Shown one piece after another: positions 1-8,817 of a stretch of 64,000 bases of DNA. The translations under genes and the position numbers were made by a program. Under the pieces are notes generated by a model. The model was not told the origin of the DNA, made no database searches, and saw nothing but the letters and a program-made list of their open reading frames with translations. Source of the DNA: Exiguobacterium sp. Helios (GTDB lineage: Bacteria > Bacillota > Bacilli > Exiguobacteriales > Exiguobacteriaceae); contig NZ_CP053557.1 in NCBI RefSeq assembly GCF_014524545.1, forward strand, positions 186,001 through 250,000. Direction: 5' to 3'. Each line of letters begins with the position of its first letter. The first letter of the stretch is position 1.

Positions 1-3
1 ACT

Positions 4-35
4 AAAAAAAAACGCACCCACATGCATGGGTGCGT
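4..35 (-). terminator. Intrinsic terminator, expression platform of SAM riboswitch
   Basis: Read on the minus strand, a 9-bp perfect stem (ACGCACCCA / TGGGTGCGT, loop of 6) is followed by a run of T. It lies directly after the S-box aptamer, so it is the expected attenuator that stops transcription when SAM is bound. The controlled gene lies beyond position 1. Confidence 0.8.
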
Positions 36-156
36 CGGTCGACAATCAAAGGAAGCTTATCGATCGGGTACAACACCCGCAGGAATTAGCACAGTATCTT
101 TCGACCTGTTGCTGAGGCTTCAAAGGGCCAGTCCCTCCACCTCTCTGGATAAGAAT
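36..156 (-). ncRNA. SAM-I (S-box) riboswitch
   Basis: The minus strand carries the S-box hallmarks in order: a 5' P1 strand followed by AGAGAGGTGGAGGGACTGG, then CCCTTTGAAGCCTCAGCAAC, then a P4/P1 closing region leading into a terminator. S-box RNAs bind S-adenosylmethionine and turn off methionine/cysteine biosynthesis or transport genes. The regulated gene is outside the window, downstream on the minus strand, so its identity is unknown. The end near position 36 is approximate. Confidence 0.9.
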
Positions 157-169
157 GTAATTTTTCATA

Positions 170-198
170 ACAGTACCAACCCTGTTTTGAATTGTCAA
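170..198 (-). promoter_or_regulatory. Sigma-A promoter of the SAM riboswitch transcript
   Basis: On the minus strand, TTGACA (193-198) and TACTGT (170-175) are separated by 17 nt. The start point would fall just before the riboswitch aptamer. Confidence 0.7.
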
Positions 199-220
199 CA
201 CAATTCAGAATTTATCATGT

Positions 221-257
221 AAAAAAAAACGCCTTACACCAAAACGGTATAAGACGT
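221..257 (-). terminator. Terminator of the pyruvyl transferase gene
   Basis: On the minus strand a 12-bp stem with two G-U pairs (ACGTCTTATACC / GGTGTAAGGCGT) and a 5-nt loop is followed by nine T. It begins 7 nt after the stop codon of the gene ending at 265. Confidence 0.85.
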
Positions 258-264
258 CTGTCGC

Positions 265-1683
265 TTATTTCTTCGCAAACAAATCAGCTGTCTTCAATGC
301 CATGCGAACCGCTTTCCGGTTCAATGTGCCTTGTTGATGCTTCATTTCTTTTGTTTGACTGTTCAACTTGCCTTGAAGTGATTTGATTTTCTTATCTTTT
401 TCAGCCATTTTCGCTTTATCGCGTTTTTGAGCTGCCACGATTTTTTGTTCTTCTGCTGGGAAGTATGATTCAAAACGTGAAACAGCTTCTTCGATACTGA
501 TTCCTGTGATCGGTTTAACGACCGGAAGCAACTCTGCTTTGGCCATTTCACGATCAAACGGAACGTTCTCCGGATAGTTCGTTTCTTTGTAGATGTGTTC
601 TAGATCATTTGTATTCAGGAATTCCACGAAGTTATCAAAGTTACGTGCTTGAACACGTGTCGGACTTTGGAAGTCAGCCGACTCAATCACATCCGACAAG
701 CGTGTGCTGTCTGTGATGTCATTTGCCCAAATGTGTGTCAATTGGTGATAATCCGTTAATTCGCGCATCCGTGCATCTTTCGGAATCAGGATACTTGGCG
801 TTCCGGCAAGTGTTGCCGTGATGTTACCGTGAAGACGTGCTCCGAAGCTGAAGTCAGCTTCTTTCAAGAAGTCGATCCATGTCTGCGCGTTTAAGAAGAA
901 GCGGACACGGTCGTTCATGTAAGTCGGATCCGACATCTTGACCGGATAGTTCGTGACGGATAAGTCAGCAATCGGATGTGTTCCTGTGTACGTCAAACGC
1001 AACTCTTTCATCCATTGCGGGATGAAGTAGTGGTTCGGGTACTCTTCCATTCCGCGTGTGATGAAGTTAAGGACGTTTTGCGGTGCAAGACGTGACGAGT
1101 TGACACCGATCATTGAATCTTTTGTGATATTCGTTTCACGAATTTTCAAATCACGACCAAACGCATACATCGATGGGCAACCGATGACTTTGTGATCGAT
1201 TCCTTCGCGGAAACCAAGACGCGTCAAATATTTTGATGTGATTTCGCCGCGAAGTCCAAGCATGCTTGAGCGCTCAAGAACTGCGCTGACAAACGCTTTA
1301 ACGTCTTCATCAAATGAGAAACCGTCGTTTAAATTCGCTTCAAACGGTGCGCGTAAACCGACACCGATGACGACGACCGGAATCTTTAGTTTTTTAATCA
1401 ATTTTGTATATTTACGAAGTGTCGGGACGAATTCTTTACGGAATGCATCAGCGAGTGGAATGACATATAAATCGAAGTTCGCATTGATTTCATCTGCACG
1501 CTCTTCTTCATAGTAGTAGTAATCCGGTGTGATCGTCGTGCCCTCTGTCATCAAGGTGCGGAAAATACTGTATTGATAAATCAGGTTTCCGACGTTCCCT
1601 CCGATTGAGTTATGCTTCATCAAATATTCTGCGTCGAACTGTTCAAACGGTGTCATACCCGCACGGATAATAATACGTTTCAT
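265..1683 (-). CDS. Polysaccharide pyruvyl transferase family protein
   Basis: This protein of about 472 residues matches the polysaccharide pyruvyl transferase family (CsaB/WcaK type), which adds pyruvyl ketals to exopolysaccharide or cell-wall sugars. It starts with a short beta-strand and an N-terminal segment containing GGNVGNL, and has the family-like segment GARLHGNITATLAGTPSILI near the middle, seen in the C-terminal donor-binding half. The last 60 or so residues are charged (KRDKAKMAEKDKKIKSLQGK) and predict a coiled coil followed by a basic tail, which is unusual for the family. The ATG at 1683 is chosen over one 33 nt upstream because GAGGGG sits at the right distance. It is monocistronic, with its own terminator. 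Substrate unknown. Confidence 0.8.
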   Translation of the reverse strand: MKRIIIRAGMTPFEQFDAEYLMKHNSIGGNVGNLIYQYSIFRTLMTEGTTITPDYYYYEEERADEINANFDLYVIPLADAFRKEFVPTLRKYTKLIKKLKIPVVVIGVGLRAPFEANLNDGFSFDEDVKAFVSAVLERSSMLGLRGEITSKYLTRLGFREGIDHKVIGCPSMYAFGRDLKIRETNITKDSMIGVNSSRLAPQNVLNFITRGMEEYPNHYFIPQWMKELRLTYTGTHPIADLSVTNYPVKMSDPTYMNDRVRFFLNAQTWIDFLKEADFSFGARLHGNITATLAGTPSILIPKDARMRELTDYHQLTHIWANDITDSTRLSDVIESADFQSPTRVQARNFDNFVEFLNTNDLEHIYKETNYPENVPFDREMAKAELLPVVKPITGISIEEAVSRFESYFPAEEQKIVAAQKRDKAKMAEKDKKIKSLQGKLNSQTKEMKHQQGTLNRKAVRMALKTADLFAKK

Positions 1684-1765
1684 GTAAAATAATTCCCCTC
1701 TCACTTCTGTTTTCATTTAAAAAATATAAAATATATTTTGCTTTTTTAACCATCTTGTCTTTTCA

Positions 1766-1795
1766 AGGATAGTTGAATGCAATTCAGCAAGTCAA
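1766..1795 (-). promoter_or_regulatory. Candidate sigma-A promoter upstream of the pyruvyl transferase gene
   Basis: Minus strand TTGACT (1790-1795), 18-nt spacer, TATCCT (1766-1771), followed by an AT-rich leader of about 80 nt. The match is moderate. Confidence 0.4.
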
Positions 1796-1882
1796 CGAAT
1801 AGCTGAAAACTACACATTATTGTGGATTATGAAAAATATAGGCTCAATACAACCTAACGAATATTCCCTATATAACAACTAG

Positions 1883-2791
1883 TTAAACATCTTTTCTCGA
1901 CATACGATAAATTTCGAGATTTGCATAAATCGCCGGCAACATCACTTGCGTCGCTTCATCTTTCGAAAGAAGTGTGCCGAACAAATGAGCTGACTCGACT
2001 TCATTACCTTTCTCCATGTCACGTTGTAAGGACGACTTCATCGTTTCATCCATTTGTGCGATCTGTTGCTGTTGGATCTGTTCAATCCCATCACTGAACA
2101 CAGCACCTTGGCGTTCCATCGCTTCTTTGGCTTCCGTTGCCAGGCGGCGGATCATCATCATTCCTTCTTCCTGCGAACGAATCGGACCGATTGCTGAACG
2201 GAAAAGCGACGTCACACCGGAAAACGTCGTGATGAACAGATACTTATTCCACATATCGCTGGTAATCGAGTCCGAGTATTTAATCGGCGCTAGTGTCCCC
2301 TCTAGGTGCTGCTTCAGTTCTTCCAAACGGTCTGGCCGGGTTCCCGGTAACGGACCGAATAATAAATGATGGGACGGACTCGTCTGTACGATGTGTCCTT
2401 GTGCATCAAGCGTTGATTCGATGAAGCAGAGTCCGCCCAGTACACGTTCCGCTCCGAAGTGTTGCTCCAGTTGCTTTAAATGTGCCATTCCGTTTAGCAA
2501 CGGCAAAATATATGTATCAGTTGCGACGAACGGTTTGATGTCCTCTAACACCTGCTCCAGATGATAAGCCTTGGTCGATAAAAGAATGACATCAAACGTT
2601 CCTTTTTCTCCGGTCCGGATCAGGCGCGGAGAATAGGTAATATCCCCATGAAGACTTTTGACATGAAGTCCTGCACACAATTCTTCAAACCGGCGTTCAC
2701 GCACTAAAAATGTGACATCTTCCCCTTTTTCCGCCAACCGGGCTCCGAAATAACCTCCGACGGCTCCTGCACCGACTACTAAAATTTTCAT
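1883..2791 (-). CDS. panE: 2-dehydropantoate 2-reductase (ketopantoate reductase)
   Basis: 302 residues, the usual family length. The N-terminus has the Rossmann motif GAGAVGGYFGARLA that binds NADPH, and the middle has the conserved MWNKYLF segment of the ApbA/PanE C-terminal domain, with a catalytic Lys expected here. The enzyme reduces ketopantoate to pantoate in pantothenate and coenzyme A synthesis. The RBS GGAGGG lies about 9 nt upstream of the ATG. No other pan gene is adjacent. Many genomes carry several PanE-like paralogues acting on other 2-keto acids, so the exact substrate is inferred. Confidence 0.85.
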   Translation of the reverse strand: MKILVVGAGAVGGYFGARLAEKGEDVTFLVRERRFEELCAGLHVKSLHGDITYSPRLIRTGEKGTFDVILLSTKAYHLEQVLEDIKPFVATDTYILPLLNGMAHLKQLEQHFGAERVLGGLCFIESTLDAQGHIVQTSPSHHLLFGPLPGTRPDRLEELKQHLEGTLAPIKYSDSITSDMWNKYLFITTFSGVTSLFRSAIGPIRSQEEGMMMIRRLATEAKEAMERQGAVFSDGIEQIQQQQIAQMDETMKSSLQRDMEKGNEVESAHLFGTLLSKDEATQVMLPAIYANLEIYRMSRKDV

Positions 2792-2897
2792 TTATTTTAT
2801 CCCTCCATCTGACTGATGTCTTACAATCTGTTCTACGCTTTCGTTCTCTAGCCTATCACATCGAAAAGCCGCAATTTTGATAAAGATGACAATTTAA

Positions 2898-2934
2898 TTA
2901 AAGCGCTTGCATTTTAGTTTTCCTCGTTTATACT
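2898..2934 (+). promoter_or_regulatory. Promoter of the gnt operon with overlapping cre-like site
   Basis: TTGCAT (2907-2912), 16-nt spacer and TATACT (2929-2934) form a sigma-A promoter. TTAAAGCGCTTGCA (2898-2911) resembles a CcpA catabolite-responsive element with one off-consensus position and covers the -35 region. This suggests glucose repression of the gluconate operon. Confidence 0.65.
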
Positions 2935-2949
2935 ACTTGTATACAAGTA
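2934..2949 (+). promoter_or_regulatory. GntR operator
   Basis: A perfect 16-bp palindrome, TACTTGTATACAAGTA, starts at the last base of the -10 element. It is essentially the operator known for the B. subtilis gluconate repressor GntR (ATACTTGTATACAAGTAT). Gluconate would release the repressor encoded just downstream. Confidence 0.85.
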
Positions 2950-2977
2950 TACTTATTCGACAAAGAGGGTGTTTTTT

Positions 2978-3694
2978 ATGTCCGATCTTTTATACCCGAT
3001 TAAATGGTTATCAAAAGCCTCCGCCGGTGATCGTGTCGCCCATGAACTGCGCATGCGGATCATTTCCGGCAAGATTGAGAGCGGTACCGTCTTATCTGAA
3101 AACAAATTAGCCGCTGATTTTTCCGTCAGCCGATCTCCTGTCCGGGATGCCCTGAAGGTGTTGGCGTCAGAACGCATCATCCGGCTGGAACGGATGGGCG
3201 CCGTTGTCGTCGGACTGTCCAAACAAGACATCCAGGAAATTTACGATGTCCGTCTTTTAATCGAGACGTTCGTCTTCGAGCGGATTGTTAAGATGAATCG
3301 TCAGGATTTGGTTCGGGAGCTAAGCAAGGTGCTTGAAATGATGAAGATTGCCGTCAAATACAAAGACGCAGATGAATTTTCATATCAGGATGTTCTGTTC
3401 CATGAAACAATCATCCGGTCGATTGACCACGGATACGTCAGCATGATGTGGCAGAATCTCAAACCTGTCATGGAAAGCTTCATCCTGCTGTCGATGCGTC
3501 AACGAATCGAAGACGACATCGAAGATTTTGACCGAATTCTCGAGAACCATGCACTCTACATCGAAGCAATCGAAACTGGCGACCGCAAACGAATGATTGC
3601 TTCGCTCCATCAGAACTTCGATGATGTGCAAGAAGTTGAGGATTTATGGAAATCGCAACAACTGATGACGAAAGGAGTCGAACCACATGACTGA
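2978..3694 (+). CDS. gntR: Gluconate operon transcriptional repressor, GntR family
   Basis: 238 residues from the ATG at 2978, preceded by AAAGAGGG. An in-frame GTG at 2969 has no ribosome binding site. The N-terminal winged helix (about residues 15-75, ELRMRIISGKI...SENKLAADFSVSRSPVRDALKVL) is typical GntR, and the all-helical C-terminal FCD domain would bind gluconate. It is the first gene of a gntR-gntK-gntP-gnd operon in the B. subtilis order and overlaps gntK by 8 nt. It should repress its own promoter through the palindrome at 2934-2949. Confidence 0.9.
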   Translation: MSDLLYPIKWLSKASAGDRVAHELRMRIISGKIESGTVLSENKLAADFSVSRSPVRDALKVLASERIIRLERMGAVVVGLSKQDIQEIYDVRLLIETFVFERIVKMNRQDLVRELSKVLEMMKIAVKYKDADEFSYQDVLFHETIIRSIDHGYVSMMWQNLKPVMESFILLSMRQRIEDDIEDFDRILENHALYIEAIETGDRKRMIASLHQNFDDVQEVEDLWKSQQLMTKGVEPHD

Positions 3695-5228
3695 ACACAT
3701 GTTAGGGATTGATATCGGGACGACGAGCACCAAAGCCGTACTCTTTACGACAAAAGGGGAAGTCGTCGGACAAACGAATGTCGGTTATCCGCTGCATACC
3801 CCGAATCGTTCGACGGCGGAACAGGATCCGGAAGAAATTTTCCATGCCGTGCTCGAAAGCATCCGGTTGATGACGAAACAACATCCGACGGAGCAACCGA
3901 AGTTCGTCGCCTTCAGCAGTGCGATGCACAGCTTGATTGCGATGGATGAACACGATCAACCGCTGACCGCCTGCATCACGTGGGCTGACAGCCGGAGCGA
4001 AGTCTGGTCGAACCGAATCAAGGAACAGTACGGTTACTCGATTTATCACCGCACCGGAACTCCGGTCCATCCGATGTCGCCGCTCAGTAAGATTTGCTGG
4101 CTCGTCGAAGAACATCCGGACATTGCCGCGCGAACGAAAAAATACATCGGCATCAAGGAATTTGTCTTCCAGCGTCTGTTTGGACAATACGTCATCGACC
4201 ATTCACTCGCTTCAGCGACCGGTTTATTCAACATCCATGATCTCGAATGGGATGCGGAAGCGTTGCAGGTCGCAGGCATTGATGCAACCAAATTGTCGCG
4301 ACCGGTTTCGACGACGACGTCCTTTACCGACATGTCAGCGGATTATGCCAAACAAACCGGCTTGAATCCGGCAACACCGTTTCTGATCGGGGCAAGCGAC
4401 GGCGTCCTGTCGAATCTCGGCGTCAATGCGATCCGGAAAGGCGAAATCGCCATTACGATTGGAACGAGCGGCGCCATCCGGACGATCATCGACCGTCCGC
4501 AAACGGATGAAAAAGGCCGGATCTTCTGTTACGCCTTAACCGAAAACCATTGGGTCATCGGTGGACCGGTCAATAACGGCGGCATGGTCTTACGCTGGAT
4601 TCGTGACGAACTGGCCTCGGCGGAAGTCGAGACCGCGAAACGTCTTGGCATTGATCCATATGCCGTCCTGACGAAAATCGCCGAACGCGTCCGTCCGGGA
4701 TCAGACGGTTTACTGTTCCATCCGTATCTGTCGGGCGAACGGGCTCCGCTTTGGAACCCGGATGTCAGCGGTTCGTTCTTCGGCTTGACGTTATCGCACA
4801 AAAAGGAACATATGATTCGGGCCGCCCTGGAAGGTGTCATTTATAACTTGTACACTGTCTTCCTGGCGTTAATCGAATGTATGGATGGTCCGGTCACACG
4901 GATTCAGGCAACCGGGGGGTTCGCCCGTTCTGAAGTGTGGCGTCAAATGATGGCGGATATTTTCGAGTCAGAAGTCGTCATTCCGGAAAGTTTTGAAAGT
5001 TCATGTCTCGGGGCCTGTATTCTCGGATTGTATGCGACAGGGGAAGTCGATTCGTTCGAGGTGGCAGCAGATATGATCGGCGATACACATCGCCATGTGC
5101 CGAATGAGGAAGCAATGCACGAATACCGTCAGTTGTTACCGATCTTCATCAGTTTGGCGCGCGTTCTCGAAACCGATTACCGACGCATCGCTACGTATCA
5201 ACGGGGTTTGATTCAAAAAGAAATTTAA
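3687..5228 (+). CDS. gntK: Gluconokinase (FGGY family)
   Basis: 513 residues. The N-terminus GIDIGTTSTKAVLF is the FGGY phosphate-binding motif. GIASDGVLSNLGV-like and TGGFARSEVWRQMMADI segments belong to the C-terminal ATPase lobe and the FGGY signature. It phosphorylates gluconate to 6-phosphogluconate with ATP in the cytoplasm, feeding the gnd product downstream. Its start overlaps the end of gntR, pointing to translational coupling, with AAAGGAG 11 nt upstream. Confidence 0.92.
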   Translation: MTEHMLGIDIGTTSTKAVLFTTKGEVVGQTNVGYPLHTPNRSTAEQDPEEIFHAVLESIRLMTKQHPTEQPKFVAFSSAMHSLIAMDEHDQPLTACITWADSRSEVWSNRIKEQYGYSIYHRTGTPVHPMSPLSKICWLVEEHPDIAARTKKYIGIKEFVFQRLFGQYVIDHSLASATGLFNIHDLEWDAEALQVAGIDATKLSRPVSTTTSFTDMSADYAKQTGLNPATPFLIGASDGVLSNLGVNAIRKGEIAITIGTSGAIRTIIDRPQTDEKGRIFCYALTENHWVIGGPVNNGGMVLRWIRDELASAEVETAKRLGIDPYAVLTKIAERVRPGSDGLLFHPYLSGERAPLWNPDVSGSFFGLTLSHKKEHMIRAALEGVIYNLYTVFLALIECMDGPVTRIQATGGFARSEVWRQMMADIFESEVVIPESFESSCLGACILGLYATGEVDSFEVAADMIGDTHRHVPNEEAMHEYRQLLPIFISLARVLETDYRRIATYQRGLIQKEI

Positions 5229-5252
5229 TTTAACGTTTTTGGGGGAAGTCAC

Positions 5253-6599
5253 ATGCCATTAGTCATTGTTGCCATCGGGATTGTTCTGTTACTCGTTTTA
5301 ATTATGGGGTTAAAATTAAATACGTTCGTTTCGTTAATCATCGTCTCGTTTGTCGTCGCTTTACTGCTCGGAATGCCGCTTGATCAAATCGTCACGACGA
5401 TTGAAGCCGGTCTCGGCGGAACGCTTGGTCACCTCGCCTTGATCTTCGGACTTGGTGCCATGCTCGGAAAATTGATTGCCGACGCAGGGGGTGCGCAACG
5501 AATCGCGATGACGCTTGTCGCGAAGTTTGGGGAAAAGAACATCCAATGGGCCGTCGTTGTCGCTTCGTTCATCATCGGGATCGCGTTATTCTTTGAAGTT
5601 GGACTGGTTTTATTGATTCCAATCGTCTTCGCGATCTCACGTCAGTTGCGTGTCTCGATCCTGTATCTCGGGATTCCGATGGTCGCTGCTCTTTCCGTCA
5701 CACACGGTTTTCTTCCGCCACACCCGGGCCCGACCGTCATCGCCGGGGAGTACGGGGCCGATCTGGGACAAGTTCTCTTATACGGCTTTATCGTGGCCGT
5801 GCCGACCGTCATCATTGCAGGACCAATCTTTACAAAAATCGCGAAACGGATCGCACCGGAATCATTCAAAAAAACCGGCAACATTGCGTCACTCGGGGAA
5901 CAAAAAGAATTTAATTTAGACGAGACACCAGGTTTCGGGATCAGTGTTTTCACAGCGATGCTGCCTGTCCTCCTGATGTCCATCGCAACGATTTTAACGT
6001 TATTGCAAAAAACGCTTGGTTGGGAAAGTAACTCTGTTTTATCTGCTGTTCAATTCATCGGAAACGCGTCAACAGCGATGTTGATTTCCTTACTCGTCGC
6101 CATCTACACGATGGGACTGGCACGCCAAATTCCGATCAAAACCGTCATGGATTCTTGTACGACGGCCATCACACAAATCGGGATGATGCTACTGATCATC
6201 GGCGGCGGTGGTGCCTTCAAGCAGGTCCTGATTGACGGCGGTGTTGGTAAGTTCGTCGCTCAGATGTTTGAAGATACGACATTATCACCGATTTTACTCG
6301 CCTGGATCATCGCCGCCATCTTACGGATTTCACTCGGTTCGGCAACCGTCGCTTCACTGACGACAGCCGGGCTCGTCATTCCGTTGCTCGGTCAATCGGA
6401 TGTCAATCTCGCACTTGTCGTCCTTGCGACAGGAGCCGGCAGTTTGATCGCTTCACACGTCAACGATGCCGGATTCTGGATGTTTAAAGAATATTTCGGA
6501 TTAACGATGAAAGAAACTTTCGCGACGTGGACCTTACTTGAGACAATCATTTCCGTCTTCGGACTTGGATTCGTTCTCCTGCTCAGTCTCGTCGTCTAA
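5253..6599 (+). CDS. gntP: Gluconate permease
   Basis: 448 residues, with about 12 hydrophobic segments, matching the gluconate:H+ symporter (GntP) family. Characteristic motifs include SVTHGFLPPHPGPTVIA near residue 150 and GSATVASLTTAGL and SHVNDAGFWMFKEYF near the C-terminus. It imports gluconate for GntK. It starts 24 nt after gntK with a GGGGGAAG ribosome binding site and is followed closely by gnd. Confidence 0.93.
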   Translation: MPLVIVAIGIVLLLVLIMGLKLNTFVSLIIVSFVVALLLGMPLDQIVTTIEAGLGGTLGHLALIFGLGAMLGKLIADAGGAQRIAMTLVAKFGEKNIQWAVVVASFIIGIALFFEVGLVLLIPIVFAISRQLRVSILYLGIPMVAALSVTHGFLPPHPGPTVIAGEYGADLGQVLLYGFIVAVPTVIIAGPIFTKIAKRIAPESFKKTGNIASLGEQKEFNLDETPGFGISVFTAMLPVLLMSIATILTLLQKTLGWESNSVLSAVQFIGNASTAMLISLLVAIYTMGLARQIPIKTVMDSCTTAITQIGMMLLIIGGGGAFKQVLIDGGVGKFVAQMFEDTTLSPILLAWIIAAILRISLGSATVASLTTAGLVIPLLGQSDVNLALVVLATGAGSLIASHVNDAGFWMFKEYFGLTMKETFATWTLLETIISVFGLGFVLLLSLVV

Positions 6600-6617
6600 A
6601 AAAGGAGTCGGTACACT

Positions 6618-8018
6618 ATGCTACATTCAATCGGAGTCATCGGACTCGGCGTCATGGGGCGCAACATCGCCCTCAACATGGCAAGCCGTCAGGAAGATGT
6701 CGCTGTCTATAACTACACCCGTGATTTAACGGATGACTTAATGGCACATAACGAAGGATTGTCGCTACATCCTTATTACGAGGTGGCAGATTTTGTCCAA
6801 TCCCTTGCCCGTCCACGGAAAATTTTCGTCATGGTCACGGCGGGAAGCGCCATTGATTCGGTCATCGAGTCTCTGATTCCGCATCTTGAAGCAGGCGACA
6901 TCATCATGGATGGTGGGAATTCGCATTTCCATGATACAGAACGTCGTTTTGCTCAATTGCAACAACACAAGATCGAATATATCGGTGTCGGTGTCTCCGG
7001 TGGTGAAGTCGGTGCCCGGACCGGTCCTGCCATCATGCCGGGCGGAACAAAAGAAGCGTACGAGCAAGTCGCACCGATTTTAACGAAGATTGCCGCCAAA
7101 GTGAACGGTGAGCCGTGCTGCGTCTACATCGGACCAAAAGGGGCCGGTCATTTCGTCAAGATGGTCCATAACGGGATCGAATACGCCGACATGCAGCTGA
7201 TCGCGGAAGCGTACAGTTTCCTCCGGGTCCGTCTTGGACTCGACGTTGAAGAAATCGCGGATGTCTTCGCATCTTGGAATGAAGGCGAGCTGAAAAGTTA
7301 TCTGATCGAGATTACGGCCGATATTCTCCGCAAAAAAGATGATAAGACCGGTCTTCCGTTGATCGATGTCATCTTGGACCAAGCCGGTCAAAAAGGGACA
7401 GGCAAATGGACGAGTATGCAATCGATTGATAACGGGATTGCTTCGTCCATCATCACGGAAGCCCTCTTCGCCCGCTATCTCTCGGCTGTCAAAGAAGAAC
7501 GTGTCGCCGCTGCTGCCGTCCTCGGTGGACCGGAAACCCGTGAGACGCTCGATAAAGAAGTCTGGATCGAACGGATCCGCCAAGCCCTCTACATGGGGAA
7601 AATCGCGGCTTACGCGCAGGGTTTCACACAGTACCGAACATCATCCGAACTGTATGACTGGAACTTGCGCCTCGAGGAAATCGCTTTGATTTTCCGTGGC
7701 GGCTGCATCATCCGTGCTGAGTTCCTCAATGTCATCAGTGATGCTTTTGCGAAGGACGAGTCGCTTGCGAACCTGATGCTCGCGCCGTACTTCGCGGACA
7801 AAGTGCAAGACTATCAAACGGCACTGCGTCAGGTCGTCGCTGAAAGTGCATTATCCGGACTCGCTGCTCCGTGTCTCAGCACGTCGCTGACGTATTACGA
7901 CAGCTACCGGACGGCTAACTCCAACGCGAATATCCTGCAAGCCCAACGTGATTATTTCGGCGCCCATACGTATGCCCGGACCGATCGCGAAGGAACGTTC
8001 CATACGGAATGGCAATAA
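6618..8018 (+). CDS. gnd: 6-phosphogluconate dehydrogenase, decarboxylating
   Basis: 466 residues. It begins with the Rossmann motif GLGVMGRNIALNMA and contains the substrate-binding signature GPKGAGHFVKMVHNGIEYADM and DQAGQKGTGKWTSM. It oxidises 6-phosphogluconate to ribulose 5-phosphate plus CO2. As the last gene of the gluconate operon it corresponds to B. subtilis gntZ. It starts 18 nt after gntP with AAAGGAG and is followed by a strong terminator. A second housekeeping gnd elsewhere is likely but not visible. Confidence 0.93.
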   Translation: MLHSIGVIGLGVMGRNIALNMASRQEDVAVYNYTRDLTDDLMAHNEGLSLHPYYEVADFVQSLARPRKIFVMVTAGSAIDSVIESLIPHLEAGDIIMDGGNSHFHDTERRFAQLQQHKIEYIGVGVSGGEVGARTGPAIMPGGTKEAYEQVAPILTKIAAKVNGEPCCVYIGPKGAGHFVKMVHNGIEYADMQLIAEAYSFLRVRLGLDVEEIADVFASWNEGELKSYLIEITADILRKKDDKTGLPLIDVILDQAGQKGTGKWTSMQSIDNGIASSIITEALFARYLSAVKEERVAAAAVLGGPETRETLDKEVWIERIRQALYMGKIAAYAQGFTQYRTSSELYDWNLRLEEIALIFRGGCIIRAEFLNVISDAFAKDESLANLMLAPYFADKVQDYQTALRQVVAESALSGLAAPCLSTSLTYYDSYRTANSNANILQAQRDYFGAHTYARTDREGTFHTEWQ

Positions 8019-8025
8019 CTTATAC

Positions 8026-8071
8026 AGCTTCTATTTCCTGTTTCATTTAAGGAAATAGGAGTTCTTTTTTT
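8026..8071 (+). terminator. Terminator of the gluconate operon
   Basis: A 14-bp stem (AGCTTCTATTTCCT / AGGAAATAGGAGTT, with wobble pairs) and a 10-nt loop are followed by seven T, 7 nt after the gnd stop. Confidence 0.88.
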
Positions 8072-8114
8072 GTTCACACTTTATTTATCAGAATAGGAAA
8101 TTGCAGGTTATGTC

Positions 8115-8167
8115 TTGACAAAACTAAGCGGTTATATGAAATTAGTATTAGATTAGAATTATTCTAG
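8115..8167 (+). promoter_or_regulatory. ahpCF promoter region with PerR-type box
   Basis: TTAGAATTATTCTAG (8153-8167) is a 7-1-7 inverted repeat with one end mismatch and fits the PerR box consensus (TTATAATNATTATAA). TTGACA at 8115-8120 is a candidate -35, but no good -10 lies at 16-18 nt. TAGAAT inside the box (8154-8159) may serve as -10 of another start. Peroxide-dependent derepression of ahpCF by PerR is inferred. Confidence 0.6.
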
Positions 8168-8239
8168 TGTGATAGATACAGTTTTTTTCTTTCTACTAGA
8201 ACAGATTCTTAAATAGAACCCAACAGGAGGATTTTTATC

Positions 8240-8803
8240 ATGTCTTTAATCGGAAGTGAAGTAAAACCATTTAGTGCATCAGCATTCCACAACGGAGAGT
8301 TCGTCGATCTTACAGATGCCAACCTTCGTGGAAAATGGAGTGTCGTTTGTTTCTACCCAGCAGACTTTACATTCGTTTGCCCGACTGAGCTCGAAGATCT
8401 TCAAAACCAATACGCAACACTCAAAGCACTTGACGTTGAAGTGTACTCGGTTTCAACAGACACGCACTTTACACATAAAGCATGGCACGAAACTTCAGAA
8501 ACAATCGGTAAAATCGAGTACGTCATGATTGGTGACCCGTCACACGTCATCTCACGTAACTTCGAAGTCTTAAACGAGCAAGACGGACTTGCAGACCGCG
8601 GAACGTTCATCATCGATCCGGACGGTGTCATCCAAACTGTTGAAATCAACGCTGGCGGAATCGGTCGTGACGCAAGTACACTCGTCAACAAAATCAAAGC
8701 AGCACAATACGTACGCAACAACCCAGGCGAAGTTTGCCCAGCGAAATGGGAAGAAGGTTCTGCAACACTTACACCGAGCCTTGACCTCGTCGGAAAAATT
8801 TAA
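8240..8803 (+). CDS. ahpC: Alkyl hydroperoxide reductase C, typical 2-Cys peroxiredoxin
   Basis: 187 residues, the usual size. The peroxidatic cysteine is in FVCPTE (about Cys47) and the resolving cysteine in VCPAKW (about Cys166). It reduces hydrogen peroxide, organic hydroperoxides and peroxynitrite, and is recycled by AhpF encoded 14 nt downstream. The RBS is AGGAGG. The promoter carries a PerR-type box. Confidence 0.96.
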   Translation: MSLIGSEVKPFSASAFHNGEFVDLTDANLRGKWSVVCFYPADFTFVCPTELEDLQNQYATLKALDVEVYSVSTDTHFTHKAWHETSETIGKIEYVMIGDPSHVISRNFEVLNEQDGLADRGTFIIDPDGVIQTVEINAGGIGRDASTLVNKIKAAQYVRNNPGEVCPAKWEEGSATLTPSLDLVGKI

Positions 8804-8817
8804 GGAGCGGATTTGAG

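Noticed and set aside
36-70. SalI, HindIII and ClaI sites close together, resembling a cloning-vector polylinker
   Set aside because: They fall inside the conserved structure of the SAM riboswitch, and the surrounding sequence is natural; coincidence.
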